From: Phycisphaeraceae bacterium
GTDB taxonomy: Bacteria > Planctomycetota > Phycisphaerae > Phycisphaerales > Phycisphaeraceae
Length of the DNA stretch: 64,000 nt
NCBI GenBank assembly: GCA_028284155.1
Contig: JANQSF010000066.1
Coordinates: 1-64,000, forward strand
Direction: 5' to 3'
Below are positions 27,401-35,277 of the stretch, in pieces. The first letter of the stretch is position 1. Every line of letters starts with the position of its first letter. Below the pieces are notes generated by a model. The model was not told the DNA's origin. It saw nothing but the letters and a program-made list of their open reading frames with translations, and did not search any database. The translations under genes and the position numbers were made by a program.

Positions 27401-27809
27401 ACAATGCCACAAGGTCGCCCCCGGCGTTCAGGGCGGCGTGCTCGGCCCGGAACTGTCCGAGTCGTTCAAGAAGCTCAAGGGCAATCGCACGGAACTGCTG
27501 CAACAGATCCTCGACCCGTCGAAGGTGATCGAGGACAAGTACAAAGCCTGGGAGATCGAGACGGCCGACGGCGACCGCCTGTTCGGCATGATCACCGCCA
27601 AGGCCAAAGACCACATCTTGGTCGTGACCAACCCGCAGAACCCCGTGCCGCAGAAGTTCCTGCTCAAAGACATCGACTCGACGCGGCAGGTCCCGCTGTC
27701 GCTGATGCCGCGCGGCCTGCTCAATCAACTGACCAAACAGGAAATCCTCGACCTGCTGGCGTACATCGAAGCCGGCGGCAACGCGAAACACAAGCTGTAC
27801 AACCATTGA
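24408..27809 (+). CDS. Secreted SGNH-like / dehydrogenase propeller / cupredoxin / cytochrome c fusion
   Basis: 1133 residues with signal peptide (about 1-28). Domains: an SGNH-hydrolase-like domain (about 35-235) in which the nucleophile Ser is absent (L-G-N-G at 41-44 instead of G-D-S) and the usual Asp of the C-terminal D-x-x-H is Asn (N210-G-I-H213); a TIGR02604-type propeller (about 355-690); a type I copper domain with H865 and C931-x4-H936-x3-M940, the exact azurin/plastocyanin ligand spacing; and cytochrome c with C997-A-Q-C-H1001. A substrate oxidised by the propeller could pass electrons to Cu, then haem, within one chain. A rho-independent terminator follows at 27849-27877. Confidence 0.9.
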   Translation: MSIELKVTRCGSIVAALLVSVLAGPAFGAFEFKKGDRVVYLGNGLADRMQHHGWLETYIQQALPRHELVFRNHGFTGDRINHRPRNKGFMSADDYLTHSKATVIFAFFGYNESYDGKPDEFKQHVAKWVDETRGKNYSGKGAPRIVLFSPIAHENLKDPNLPNGAVNNRRLAAYTMAMSAVAREKNVAYVDLFAPSRALYAKVRQPLTINGIHPTSEGNRQLARVMVEKLLDKPAPTDTSATENLRQAVLNKNWHWFNRYRATDGNDVWGSRARLHNNRATLQRELEQLDVMTANRDKLVWATAQGKSYKVDDSNVPPSLEVKTNFKSPSLKSQGGVPKIGSLNFMTPEETLSSLKFAKGLKGNVFASEKMFPELANPVQLGVDTKGRLWAAAWPTYPKWEPTKEMNDRLLILPDEDRDGVADKCITFAYVHNPTGFEFWNGGVIVASAPDILFLKDTDGDDVADIRIRVLHGIDSADTHHTANNFVYGPCGNIYYQRGVFHVSNVETPWVTNQQSSRSAMYRFNPWTYEFAFHANNSPNPHGIGFDYWGYHYATDGTGGRAYQVKPDGKGGFKMRSLLKKTVRPVPSSGILSSSHMPERYNGTFLICNAIAFLGIKQYELQYNTETGDVNGVEIEDLLVASDRNFRPTDFEVGDDGAVYVSDWCNPIVGHMQHNIRDPSRDHDHGRIFRISAPGRPLMKHVPIDGQPIEKLLDNLKHPINGIRHRTRIELSEHDTKAVIAATKQWMRQFDPNKKEDAHHLMEALWLHQQHNVVNRKLLNQMLNSPEPHARIAAATVKQFWDRNPTQIVSAGDDDVAASFDAESIKDAIVIKTIPEEMRYDKTRIAVKAGQKVKILLVNEDYMPHNLIVGQIGSAEEIGTKAEAMGAEGFKLGFIPKSDKIIAASKMIDYREGDLIEFTAPTTPGDYDIICTFPGHWKLMRGVMKVVRTDAELAAANAAPQPVAKNWKLDDLAGDLAHIAHGRSFAKGKASFDKLGCAQCHKVAPGVQGGVLGPELSESFKKLKGNRTELLQQILDPSKVIEDKYKAWEIETADGDRLFGMITAKAKDHILVVTNPQNPVPQKFLLKDIDSTRQVPLSLMPRGLLNQLTKQEILDLLAYIEAGGNAKHKLYNH

Positions 27810-27848
27810 GGCCGGTTAGCCGGACTGAACCTCGTAGCTCAAGTGCAG

Positions 27849-27877
27849 CAGGGCGTCGCAAGACGCCCTGTTGTTTT
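27849..27877 (+). terminator. Rho-independent terminator after the multidomain redox gene
   Basis: CAGGGCGTC, loop GCAA, GACGCCCTG, then TTGTTTT: a perfect 9-bp GC-rich stem with a U-rich tail, starting 40 bp after the stop codon at 27809. Confidence 0.9.
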
Positions 27878-27950
27878 GTGGATGGGATTGCCCAGTACGC
27901 CCCGCCAATTGACATTCCGCCTCACCCTTGCAAGGATAACCGCACCTCCC

Positions 27951-28041
27951 GGAGAGGTGGCCGAGCGGCTGAAGGCACCGGTTTGCTAAACCGGCGTAGT
28001 GGGTATCCCTGCTACCGCGGGTTCGAATCCCGCCCTCTCCG
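27951..28041 (+). tRNA. tRNA-Ser (anticodon GCU)
   Basis: A 91-nt class II tRNA. The acceptor stem GGAGAGG pairs with CCTCTCC (28034-28040), with discriminator G at 28041. The anticodon arm CCGGT-TT-GCT-AA-ACCGG places GCT at 27985-27987, which reads AGC/AGU. There is a long variable arm, as expected for Ser, and a T-loop GGTTCGAATCC. CCA is not encoded. Confidence 0.97.
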
Positions 28042-28054
28042 TTACGACGCAGAC

Positions 28055-28103
28055 ATGCTCCGCGACTGACTGCCAGGCAGTTGGTTGCGGAGCATTGTTG
28101 TTT
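28055..28103 (+). terminator. Terminator downstream of tRNA-Ser
   Basis: ATGCTCCGC (28055-28063) pairs with GCGGAGCAT (28087-28095), with an inner ACTGCC/GGCAGT stem, followed by TGTTGTTT. It sits 14 bp after the tRNA end. Confidence 0.8.
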
Positions 28104-28142
28104 CACGTCAAGGCGGTTTCACGACAAGCAGGCAGTGAAGCC

Positions 28143-28583
28143 TCAGGGGTATTCGTGGTGAATTACAGCCCAAGCTATCCCTGCTCGAACGGACCAGCCG
28201 GCAGTTCGAATCCAATTGGTCGCGACAAGCTTGCGAACTCGGGCGAGGTCGAAGCGATTAGAAAGTTCTCGATGTAATGGCACCTGAAGTGCAAACGTGG
28301 ATGCCCATATCAAAACCAGGAGAATCAGACCGAGCCATGCGAGTTGACGTGCAATGTGGGACTCCGCCACTTGCGTGAGCGCAAGTGCGCACAGCAACTC
28401 GACGAGCATTACCGGCAGAACGACGATACTCGTTCGCCGAGTATGTTGACGTTCATAGGCGACAAACTCGGACGGGCCGACCGACGCCATCAAGGGGTAG
28501 TGAACAACCTGCACGAACCATATCAGGCCGGCCATGAAGACCGTAGCGATCAAGTGGGCGGCAAAGATGAATTGAACGAGCAT
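28143..28583 (-). CDS. Conserved four-helix integral membrane protein
   Basis: 146 residues; family not firmly recognised. Four hydrophobic segments (about 3-25, 50-72, 80-100, 122-142). The first helix is followed by V-H-Y-P-L-M and a conserved-looking polar segment E-F-V-A-Y-E-R-Q-H-T-R-R-T. It is encoded 28 bp downstream of the TIGR01777 gene on the same strand, so it may be the last member of the lipid-remodelling operon, although the gap is larger than the overlaps upstream. Confidence 0.75.
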   Translation of the reverse strand: MLVQFIFAAHLIATVFMAGLIWFVQVVHYPLMASVGPSEFVAYERQHTRRTSIVVLPVMLVELLCALALTQVAESHIARQLAWLGLILLVLIWASTFALQVPLHRELSNRFDLARVRKLVATNWIRTAGWSVRAGIAWAVIHHEYP

Positions 28584-28611
28584 TGATCCGTACCCACGAT
28601 GCTTCTGAGGA

Positions 28612-30120
28612 TCACGACGACAACGTTTCCGATGCCGCTAGATCGTGATGTAACGAACTGCTTTGTTCAAGCGGCAGTCGGCCGAGCAACCGTCGCAAGG
28701 CCGGTTCCAGGTCGGGGTCGAGGAATGCGTAGCCGGTGTCGCGCAGGCGTTGCGGGACAATGTTGGCGCCTGAAAGCAGTATCTCATCCGCCATCTTGCC
28801 GAAAACGGCCCGCGCGGCAAACCCAGGTAATGGCATGAACGCCGGCCGACGCAGCACGCGTCCCAGTGTGCGCGCGAAGTCGCGGTTGGTCACGGCATTG
28901 GGGCTGGTGACGTTCACCGGGCCCGACACTTCGGGCGTGAAGAGCATGTGCAGGATCGCGCCGACGGCGTCGTCGAGGCTTACCCAACTGAACATCTGCT
29001 TGCCGTTGCCGATCGGCCCGCCACCGCCGAGTTTAAACGCCGGGAGCATGGTCTTGAGTGCGCCACCGGTCGGGCTGAGCACGACACCGAGCCGGGCCAG
29101 ACAGACGCGCACGCCGGCGTCGCTGGCGGGCGCGGTGGCGTTCTCCCAATCGCGCACGACGTCGGCCAGGAAACCGCTACCGGGTGAGCCCGACTCCGTG
29201 ATGGGCTCTTCGCCGCGATCGCCGTAGTAACCGATGGCCGACGCGCTGACCAAAACGCTCGGCGGACGGTCCATGTTCGCCAGCGCGGCGGCCAGATGTC
29301 GCGTGCCTTCGACACGGCTATCGCGAATCGCTGCCATCTTCTTGCGCGTCCATCGGCCCGAAGCGAGGCTTTCACCGGCCAAGTGAACGACCGCGTCAAT
29401 TCCCTGCAACGTCGCCGGGTCAATACCGCTGTCCGCATCCCATTGCACTTCAGATTCACTCGTCGGCTTGCGGCGCACCAGCCGAACGACACGGTGTCCG
29501 CCCGATAAAAGCAACGCGGTAAGCGACGAGCCGACCAACCCCGAAGCGCCGGTGATCGCGATCGTTTGTGGCAACTCACTCTGGTAGCGTTGAAGCATTT
29601 CAAGATCCTTCCGGGTACGGTCGTGTCTGTATGCGAAGACGCGCTGCAACTGCTTGCGGGCATGGCGGCCGCCGAACAACGCACCGAGTCGGCCGAGGGG
29701 AGGCCGATACGAGATGTCGTCTGTCAGTCGGCATGAACGCTCGTCGATCGGCTCAAACCTGTGCCGGTGTTCCCAGAAGCGGAACGGGCCTTTGAGCTGC
29801 CGATCACCGAACTGTCGGCCGTCCTCATAGTCGAAGTGCTCAGCGACCCACTTGATCCCGACCGGCCCGACGCGCATCCGCATAACTAGCACGTCGCCGT
29901 CTCGGATCGTGCCGTCCCGTTCGATCACGTCGATATCCTGCCAAGGCGGCGACAGCCGCTCGAACGCGCCGCGGCACGCGTGCCAGGCGAAAGCGTCTTC
30001 AACACCGACCGGCAGTACCGACTCGAATCGAAAGGTCGACAAGCCCTCGACACTTGCTCCGCGATCGGTGTCGTCGGGATGCGCAGGGCGTAGGCCCTGA
30101 CTTGTGATCGACTCGTTCAT
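28612..30120 (-). CDS. SRPBCC domain fused to TIGR01777-family NAD(P)-dependent epimerase
   Basis: 502 residues. The N-terminal part (about 25-175) is a START/SRPBCC-like fold (F-E-S-V-L-P-V-G-V-E-D-A-F-A-W-H, and W-E-H-R-H-R-F near 115). It is followed by a Rossmann domain with I-T-G-A-S-G-L-V-G-S-S-L (about 187-198), V-V-H-L-A-G-E and S-A-S-A-I-G-Y-Y-G-D-R, the TIGR01777 (YfcH-like) signature; DUF1731 ends the protein. This fusion is common in cyclopropane/furan fatty acid type clusters. Its start overlaps the phosphatase stop by 4 bp. Confidence 0.88.
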   Translation of the reverse strand: MNESITSQGLRPAHPDDTDRGASVEGLSTFRFESVLPVGVEDAFAWHACRGAFERLSPPWQDIDVIERDGTIRDGDVLVMRMRVGPVGIKWVAEHFDYEDGRQFGDRQLKGPFRFWEHRHRFEPIDERSCRLTDDISYRPPLGRLGALFGGRHARKQLQRVFAYRHDRTRKDLEMLQRYQSELPQTIAITGASGLVGSSLTALLLSGGHRVVRLVRRKPTSESEVQWDADSGIDPATLQGIDAVVHLAGESLASGRWTRKKMAAIRDSRVEGTRHLAAALANMDRPPSVLVSASAIGYYGDRGEEPITESGSPGSGFLADVVRDWENATAPASDAGVRVCLARLGVVLSPTGGALKTMLPAFKLGGGGPIGNGKQMFSWVSLDDAVGAILHMLFTPEVSGPVNVTSPNAVTNRDFARTLGRVLRRPAFMPLPGFAARAVFGKMADEILLSGANIVPQRLRDTGYAFLDPDLEPALRRLLGRLPLEQSSSLHHDLAASETLSS

Positions 30121-30989
30121 GGCTTGCCTCCCATTCGGCTGGTCAGGTAACGGAACGGCGAAGCGAGCACGCCGGCCGCCATGGACAGCAACCTTCGGCC
30201 GTGGGCGCGAAAGAGCAATACAGTCATGTCGTCATCGGCCTGATCCAGACCCAGTTGCCCCAGGCCGTCCAGCGCGTCGAGCAGCCGTGGAATCGCCTTG
30301 TCGGCCTGATCGAGCTGAAGCTGATTCAGCAGCGTCTCGAGGCGGGCCATGCCCAGTTGTTTGCCGTCGCGGCAAACCCGTTCTGTAACGGCATCGCTGA
30401 AACAGATCACCATGTCGCCGGTCGCCAGCTTCGTCCGCTGGTTGCGGTACTTGACCGATTCCTGAATGCCAAGCGGGGCGTTAGCGAGTTGTCGAGACGT
30501 GTGGTGGTGACAGTGTTTGAGAGGCGACCACGTCCCGCGCGCAGCGCGGAAGACGAACGGCGCGGGATGTCCCGCATTCGAGACCTCGAGCGTTCTGGAC
30601 GGCGCGAAGAACGAGAACACCAGCGCCGTTGCGAAGCAGCCCGCTTCGGTTTCACCGGTGAACTGCTCATTGAGTTGCGACATCAGTGTCCGCTGACTGA
30701 CCTGATTGATGTTCTTGCGCATCAACGTGCGCAGTTGCTCAGCCGCGCCGGCTGCGCCTCGGCCGTGGCCACTGACGTCAGCCAGCATGAGCCGGGTGAT
30801 GTTGCCCGATGCGCACGACGAGAGGTAGTACACGTCGCCGCCGTCCGTCGGCTGCGGGCCGTGCGGTCGGCTGTAGACCCACGCGTCCAGACCGAACGTC
30901 TGCACGCTTGCGTCGACGCGGTTGTTGCCGCCCCAGACCTCCATGCACCGAAGCGCACGTTCGCTACGTGTGGCCGTGTCAGTTGCCAT
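30117..30989 (-). CDS. SpoIIE/RsbU-type PP2C serine phosphatase
   Basis: 290 residues with the PPM/SpoIIE landmarks: G-G-D-V-Y-Y-L and L-A-D-V-S-G-H-G supply the metal-binding Asp residues, S-N-A-G-H-P-A-P lies in the middle, and D-D-D-M-T-V-L-L-F is near the end. No N-terminal sensor domain is present. RsbU-type phosphatases usually dephosphorylate anti-sigma antagonists in partner-switching pathways; no RsbV or RsbW partner is visible in the window. It overlaps DUF1475 by 11 bp and the TIGR01777 gene by 4 bp, so it is an integral operon member. Confidence 0.87.
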   Translation of the reverse strand: MATDTATRSERALRCMEVWGGNNRVDASVQTFGLDAWVYSRPHGPQPTDGGDVYYLSSCASGNITRLMLADVSGHGRGAAGAAEQLRTLMRKNINQVSQRTLMSQLNEQFTGETEAGCFATALVFSFFAPSRTLEVSNAGHPAPFVFRAARGTWSPLKHCHHHTSRQLANAPLGIQESVKYRNQRTKLATGDMVICFSDAVTERVCRDGKQLGMARLETLLNQLQLDQADKAIPRLLDALDGLGQLGLDQADDDMTVLLFRAHGRRLLSMAAGVLASPFRYLTSRMGGKP

Positions 30990-31359
30990 GGACCACCTCG
31001 CCTACCCGTACCTCGTTCACGCCACTCTTCGCACGCTGCCGCATGCCAAGCCAGAAGCGACGCCAATCACCACGGCTTCGTCCCAGTGCGATCAAGACGT
31101 AAAGACACGTCAACCAGTTGCCCAGCGACAACACGCCGAGCGTCCAAAGCACGCTCGCGGTGCGTGACGGCTCGCGGTACCAGACCCACCCGCAAAACAG
31201 CGCGAAGCCGACGTAGATGTCGATCATCGTCGCCAGGCCCCAGGGCAGCGCGACAATGTCGCCGACCTCAGCCCAGCCGCCGCCGGATCGGAAGCCGTAC
31301 ATGATCGTGACGGTCATCACGACAAGACCGAGCAATGTCAAACCAGTTGCGGTTCGCAT
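30979..31359 (-). CDS. DUF1475 small membrane protein
   Basis: About 126 residues from ATG 31359, with three or four hydrophobic segments (M-R-T-A-T-G-L-T-L-L-G-L-V-V first). The core D-I-V-A-L-P-W-G-L-A-T-M-I-D-I-Y-V-G and W-V-W-Y-R-E are DUF1475 features. Function unknown. It overlaps the upstream methyltransferase by 22 bp and the downstream phosphatase by 11 bp. A longer reading from 31497 would lie inside the methyltransferase gene and looks like noise. Confidence 0.8.
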   Translation of the reverse strand: MRTATGLTLLGLVVMTVTIMYGFRSGGGWAEVGDIVALPWGLATMIDIYVGFALFCGWVWYREPSRTASVLWTLGVLSLGNWLTCLYVLIALGRSRGDWRRFWLGMRQRAKSGVNEVRVGEVVHGN

Positions 31360-32423
31360 GGTCGCGCCTCCGTCGTTTGGTTGACTTGCTTGCGGACCGG
31401 CTCGAGCAGGTAATGACCGACGAACCACTCTTCTCCGCCGCGGTAGCCCCACAATTCCGAGCAGGCCATGAAGAACACCCGCCACCGGTTGAACCAACGA
31501 CTGGCATGGGTTTGGCCGTATGTCTCAGCGAGCACGGGCATCACGCGGTCCCGATTGCGATCCAGATTCGCAAGCCACGCATCGGCTGTGCGCTGGTAGT
31601 GACGACCGTTCAAACGCCACCGCTGCGTGACGGCCAGATCGTCGTCGAAGTGATCAAAGAGGTCGAAGGCCGGCATGATCCCGCCGGTGAAAAAGTGTCT
31701 GCCCATCCAGTTTGCTGCACCGCCCGTTTCGAACGGATAAGTCCGATCACGGTGACAGAAGATATGGACGAACAATTTGCCATTTGGCCGCAACCAGTTC
31801 GACACACGTCGCAGCAGCGCCCGGTAATTCCGCATGTGCTCGAACATCTCGACGGACACCACGCGATCGAATGTATCGTCAGTGTCGAACACGTTCATGT
31901 CACAGGTCAAGACCCGCACATTGTGAAGCCCAAGTTCGGCGGCTCTTGACTCGATGAATCGGCGTTGCGAGTGTGAGTTGGACACGGCCGTGATTCGGCT
32001 TGTCGGGTGGCGTTGCGCCATCCAGAGCGTCAGCGAACCCCAGCCGCATCCCAGTTCGAGGATGTCCTGTCCGTCGCGCAGATCGGCGTGTTCGCAGGTC
32101 ATCGCCAAAGCCGAGGTTTCAGCCTCGTGCAGCGTCGTGTCGGCCGCATCGAAATGGCAACAACTGTACTTGCGGTGCGGGCCGAGGCAGTGCTCGTAAA
32201 ACTCAGCCGGGACTTCGTAGTGCTGTTCGTTCGCCTTGTCCGTGTGCGGTGCGATGGGGCCTGCGTCCATCGCTTGGATGAATGACTCGGCATCATCGCC
32301 GCCCGCAGCAAGCTCGCGCAGACGCTGCGCGCAGAGCCGGCGAATGCCGGCACGCACGGCGGCGTCGGGCAGCCAGCCGCGGTCAAGAAGCTCGAACGCC
32401 GGTTTCAGTAGTATGCTGTTCAT
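31338..32423 (-). CDS. CFA-synthase/coclaurine-N-methyltransferase-like SAM methyltransferase
   Basis: About 361 residues from ATG 32423. Key segments: N-E-Q-H-Y-E-V-P, K-Y-S-C-C-H-F, the SAM loop L-E-L-G-C-G-W-G-S, S-V-E-M-F-E-H-M-R-N-Y and H-I-F-C-H. These define the coclaurine N-methyltransferase-like branch of the cyclopropane-fatty-acid synthase family, distinct from the Cfa at 33207. In other bacteria such proteins sit in light/singlet-oxygen clusters and take part in modifying unsaturated phospholipid acyl chains. The start overlaps the DUF1295 gene by 41 bp. Its exact reaction (methyl transfer or oxygenation step) is not known from sequence. Confidence 0.85.
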   Translation of the reverse strand: MNSILLKPAFELLDRGWLPDAAVRAGIRRLCAQRLRELAAGGDDAESFIQAMDAGPIAPHTDKANEQHYEVPAEFYEHCLGPHRKYSCCHFDAADTTLHEAETSALAMTCEHADLRDGQDILELGCGWGSLTLWMAQRHPTSRITAVSNSHSQRRFIESRAAELGLHNVRVLTCDMNVFDTDDTFDRVVSVEMFEHMRNYRALLRRVSNWLRPNGKLFVHIFCHRDRTYPFETGGAANWMGRHFFTGGIMPAFDLFDHFDDDLAVTQRWRLNGRHYQRTADAWLANLDRNRDRVMPVLAETYGQTHASRWFNRWRVFFMACSELWGYRGGEEWFVGHYLLEPVRKQVNQTTEARPCEPQLV

Positions 32424-33210
32424 CGTGATCACTTTGCTTGGGGGGTAGTGGGAAGAACGCGCTGGTCGTGCGCTGGTAGTCGCGATAGGCGTCGCCGCGG
32501 CTTTCCAAGGCACGCGCTTCGGTCGGCGGGATGCCCGTTACTTTGAGCAGGAAGAACAGCATGACGGCCGGTCCCAACGCCGCGACCCACCACCACGACG
32601 AGCCGACGGCCAGCAGCAGGTACGCCCACCAGCCGACCCACTCGAAGAAGTAGTTCGGGTGACGCGAGTACTGCCACAGACCGACGCGACAGACCTTGCC
32701 GCTCGAATTGTCACGCGACTTGAATCGTGATAACTGCCAGTCGGAAACCGTTGTGCCGGTGATCGATACAAGCCACACCGCGATCGCCGCGACATCGAAC
32801 CACGCCATCGGTTCGCGGGTGTTCATGCCCGCCGCGAGCATCGGTATGGCGAACAGCACAGCCCACGCCGCCTGGATTTGAAAGAAGCCAAACAGTTTCC
32901 ACTGCTCATGGTCACCCCAGCGCTGCCTCATCTGCTGATACCGCCCGTCTTCCGGCTCGCGCGTCATCCGCGTCGCCAGGTGCCAGCCCAGTCGGGCGCC
33001 CCACAGGCCGACCATGCCGCCGACGATCCAGCGCCGAGTGACGTCGCCGTCGGCGTAAAGGAGCAGCCAGACAGCCGACAACGCCGTGCCGAACGACCAC
33101 GCGACGTCGACGATGCCGGCGTTTCGCGTGACGCGCTGGACCAGCCAAAGACTCGCCATGACCATCGCCATCGCCAACCACGCGATCAGGATCGATTCAA
33201 ACGTCGTCAT
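32383..33210 (-). CDS. DUF1295 membrane protein (5-alpha-reductase / ICMT-like fold)
   Basis: About 275 residues from ATG 33210, with about six hydrophobic helices. The C-terminal half carries S-R-H-P-N-Y-F-F-E-W and R-G-D-A-Y-R-D-Y-Q, the conserved cofactor-binding region shared by steroid 5-alpha-reductase and isoprenylcysteine methyltransferase-like proteins. It is a probable lipid-modifying membrane enzyme of unproven reaction. Its ATG overlaps the Cfa stop by 4 bp. Confidence 0.87.
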   Translation of the reverse strand: MTTFESILIAWLAMAMVMASLWLVQRVTRNAGIVDVAWSFGTALSAVWLLLYADGDVTRRWIVGGMVGLWGARLGWHLATRMTREPEDGRYQQMRQRWGDHEQWKLFGFFQIQAAWAVLFAIPMLAAGMNTREPMAWFDVAAIAVWLVSITGTTVSDWQLSRFKSRDNSSGKVCRVGLWQYSRHPNYFFEWVGWWAYLLLAVGSSWWWVAALGPAVMLFFLLKVTGIPPTEARALESRGDAYRDYQRTTSAFFPLPPKQSDHDEQHTTETGVRAS

Positions 33211-34499
33211 GCTTGCACACCCCCGCGATCGGCTCGCGCATCCGTCGGCCAATCCGCGCGACACCCGGGCTTGGCCAGCAGCATCTGCGACGTGCCGGTG
33301 TACCGTTCAGCGAATCCGGCCTCGCAGTAGCAGAGGTAGTAGTTCCACAACCGCAGGAGCCGTTCCGGGTAACCCAATTCGCGCACGCGTTCAGCGTTCG
33401 CGAAGAACCGCTGCCGCCAGTCGCGCAGGGTGCGCGCGTAGTGCGGGCCAATATCGGAACAAGCCACCAGCCGCAGGTCGCACGATTTGGCGATCGCGTT
33501 CGTCATCGCCGCCATGGACGGCACACAACTGCCCGGGAAGACGTAACGCTGGATGAAGTCGGCCGATCGTCGGTAGCGCTCATACCGGTGGTCCGGCATC
33601 GTGATCGCCTGGATCGCCATCCGGCCATCGGGTTTCAGCAGGTCGGCGCAGTGCTGGAAGTAAGTGGGCAGGTAGTTGTGACCGACGGCCTCGATCATCT
33701 CGACCGACACGAGTTTGTCGAATCGACCGGTCAGGTCGCGGTAGTCGCGTTGCAGGAGTGTCACGCGGTCGTTCAGTCCCGCGTCGTCGACGCACTGTTG
33801 CGCGTACCGATGCTGCTCCGTCGAGATCGTCGTCGTGGTGACCCGGCAGCCGTATCGGGTTGCCGCGTGGATGGCTAGCCCGCCCCAGCCCGTGCCGATC
33901 TCGATCAGGTGATCGTCCGGCTTCAGGTCGAGCATCCGGCAGAGCCGGTCCATCTTTTCGACCGATGCGTCTTGCAAGGAACTGGTCGGCGACGGGTAGA
34001 CGCCACACGAATACGACATGGTCGAGTCGAGAAACTGCTCGAAGAACGCATTACCCAAGTCGTAGTGATCGTGGATATTTCGGCGACTGCCGCCGAGCGT
34101 GTTTCGTCGGAACGCGTGGTACAGCCGAGCGAATGCCTGACCGAATCGTGCCAAGCCGTTGTTGACTCGGTCAGTCGACTGAATCTGTCTGACCATCGCC
34201 CGAAACAGTGACGTGAGGTCGTCGCAGTCCCAGTCACCGTCGAGGTACGACGCGGCCACACCCAAGCCGCCGCCGGTTACGGCTCGGCGATAAAACCGCC
34301 CGTGATGCACGGTGATATCGACGCCGTCCGACGACGCGCCACCCAGCGCGTGCGTGCCGTCGCGATCGTGCAGACGCAGGGCAGCCCCATCCAGGTCGGC
34401 CAAACGACGCTGTAACAGGGAGCGCGCCCACCGGTGGACACGACGCAAGGGTCGCTGACCGTCTGGCGCAATCGGATATGAAGTCGTTACCGCGGTCAC
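33207..34499 (-). CDS. cfa: Cyclopropane-fatty-acyl-phospholipid synthase
   Basis: About 430 residues. Motifs: I-H-D-H-Y-D-L-G-N at the lipid-binding entrance, S-Y-S-C-G-V-Y (the Cys corresponds to the bicarbonate-site Cys of CFA synthases), SAM loop [18 protein letters not shown], and [10 protein letters not shown] near the C-terminus. It adds a methylene (or methyl) group from SAM to cis double bonds of membrane phospholipids. The start is GTG 34499, overlapping the DUF1365 stop as GTGA. It could equally be a UfaM-like methylase acting in furan fatty acid synthesis. Confidence 0.88.
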   Translation of the reverse strand: MTAVTTSYPIAPDGQRPLRRVHRWARSLLQRRLADLDGAALRLHDRDGTHALGGASSDGVDITVHHGRFYRRAVTGGGLGVAASYLDGDWDCDDLTSLFRAMVRQIQSTDRVNNGLARFGQAFARLYHAFRRNTLGGSRRNIHDHYDLGNAFFEQFLDSTMSYSCGVYPSPTSSLQDASVEKMDRLCRMLDLKPDDHLIEIGTGWGGLAIHAATRYGCRVTTTTISTEQHRYAQQCVDDAGLNDRVTLLQRDYRDLTGRFDKLVSVEMIEAVGHNYLPTYFQHCADLLKPDGRMAIQAITMPDHRYERYRRSADFIQRYVFPGSCVPSMAAMTNAIAKSCDLRLVACSDIGPHYARTLRDWRQRFFANAERVRELGYPERLLRLWNYYLCYCEAGFAERYTGTSQMLLAKPGCRADWPTDARADRGGVQA

Positions 34500-35275
34500 G
34501 AAACACCGCCTTCCTGCGCGATCGTGTGTTTTGGGTGGGGGACAAATGGCACACGCTTCATTCGTAGTCGAAGCGCCTGCCAATAGATCGCCGCGATAAC
34601 CTGTGTCGTCATGAGCGGGTAACGGCAAAGCACACGCGATAAACTCGCGCCGGTCATCGCGCGACGGCGCATCGCCATCGTCGCCTCGAACACTTTCGAC
34701 CCCGATTCGTGGTTTGACATATTCACGGTCAAGCGGTCGTCCGGTTGTGAGAAGGCCCAGTTATATCGCTGGTCCATCCGCATGAAAGGCGAGACGTGGA
34801 ACGCCTTGTCGAATGTCACGCTCGCGAGTCGGCCTGCGCCCGGCTGACGTTCGCGCAGGTCGATGACATAAGGGTGCGTCTCACCCCAGGGCGTGTTGGT
34901 GACCTCCGCCACGACGTACTCGAGCCGTGTCGCGTCGTCGTTCCAGCAATAGAAGAAGCTCACCGGATTGAAGCAGTAGCCGAAGTACCGCAGGTGTGCG
35001 AGCATGCGGATCGGCCCGGTCGGCCGATCACCCGTCGCGTCGCGCACCGTCCGCCGCACGGTCATGTCTAGCGGCTCCTGCGGGTTGCCGAAGTGGTCCC
35101 GCCGTCGGAAGGACGCGAGGTTGGCCCGCTCGACGGACCAGAACCAACGACCCTTGAAAACGCCGTCCAACTCCGCCAGGTCGACGTACATCATGAACAG
35201 GCGGTTTCGGAACGCGTGTTCGACCGGTTCAAGCCGGCGATGCTGAACCATGCCTTCGTAGATGCAGCTTTCCAT
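34496..35275 (-). CDS. DUF1365 protein
   Basis: About 259 residues. [11 protein letters not shown] at the N-terminus and [15 protein letters not shown] are the DUF1365 hallmarks. Function unproven, but it is almost always encoded with an FAD-dependent amine-oxidase-like protein and CFA synthase, as here. ATG 35275 lies 2 bp after the previous stop; a TTG at 35281 would create a TTGA overlap and is the alternative start. Confidence 0.87.
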   Translation of the reverse strand: MESCIYEGMVQHRRLEPVEHAFRNRLFMMYVDLAELDGVFKGRWFWSVERANLASFRRRDHFGNPQEPLDMTVRRTVRDATGDRPTGPIRMLAHLRYFGYCFNPVSFFYCWNDDATRLEYVVAEVTNTPWGETHPYVIDLRERQPGAGRLASVTFDKAFHVSPFMRMDQRYNWAFSQPDDRLTVNMSNHESGSKVFEATMAMRRRAMTGASLSRVLCRYPLMTTQVIAAIYWQALRLRMKRVPFVPHPKHTIAQEGGVS

Positions 35276-35277
35276 GG

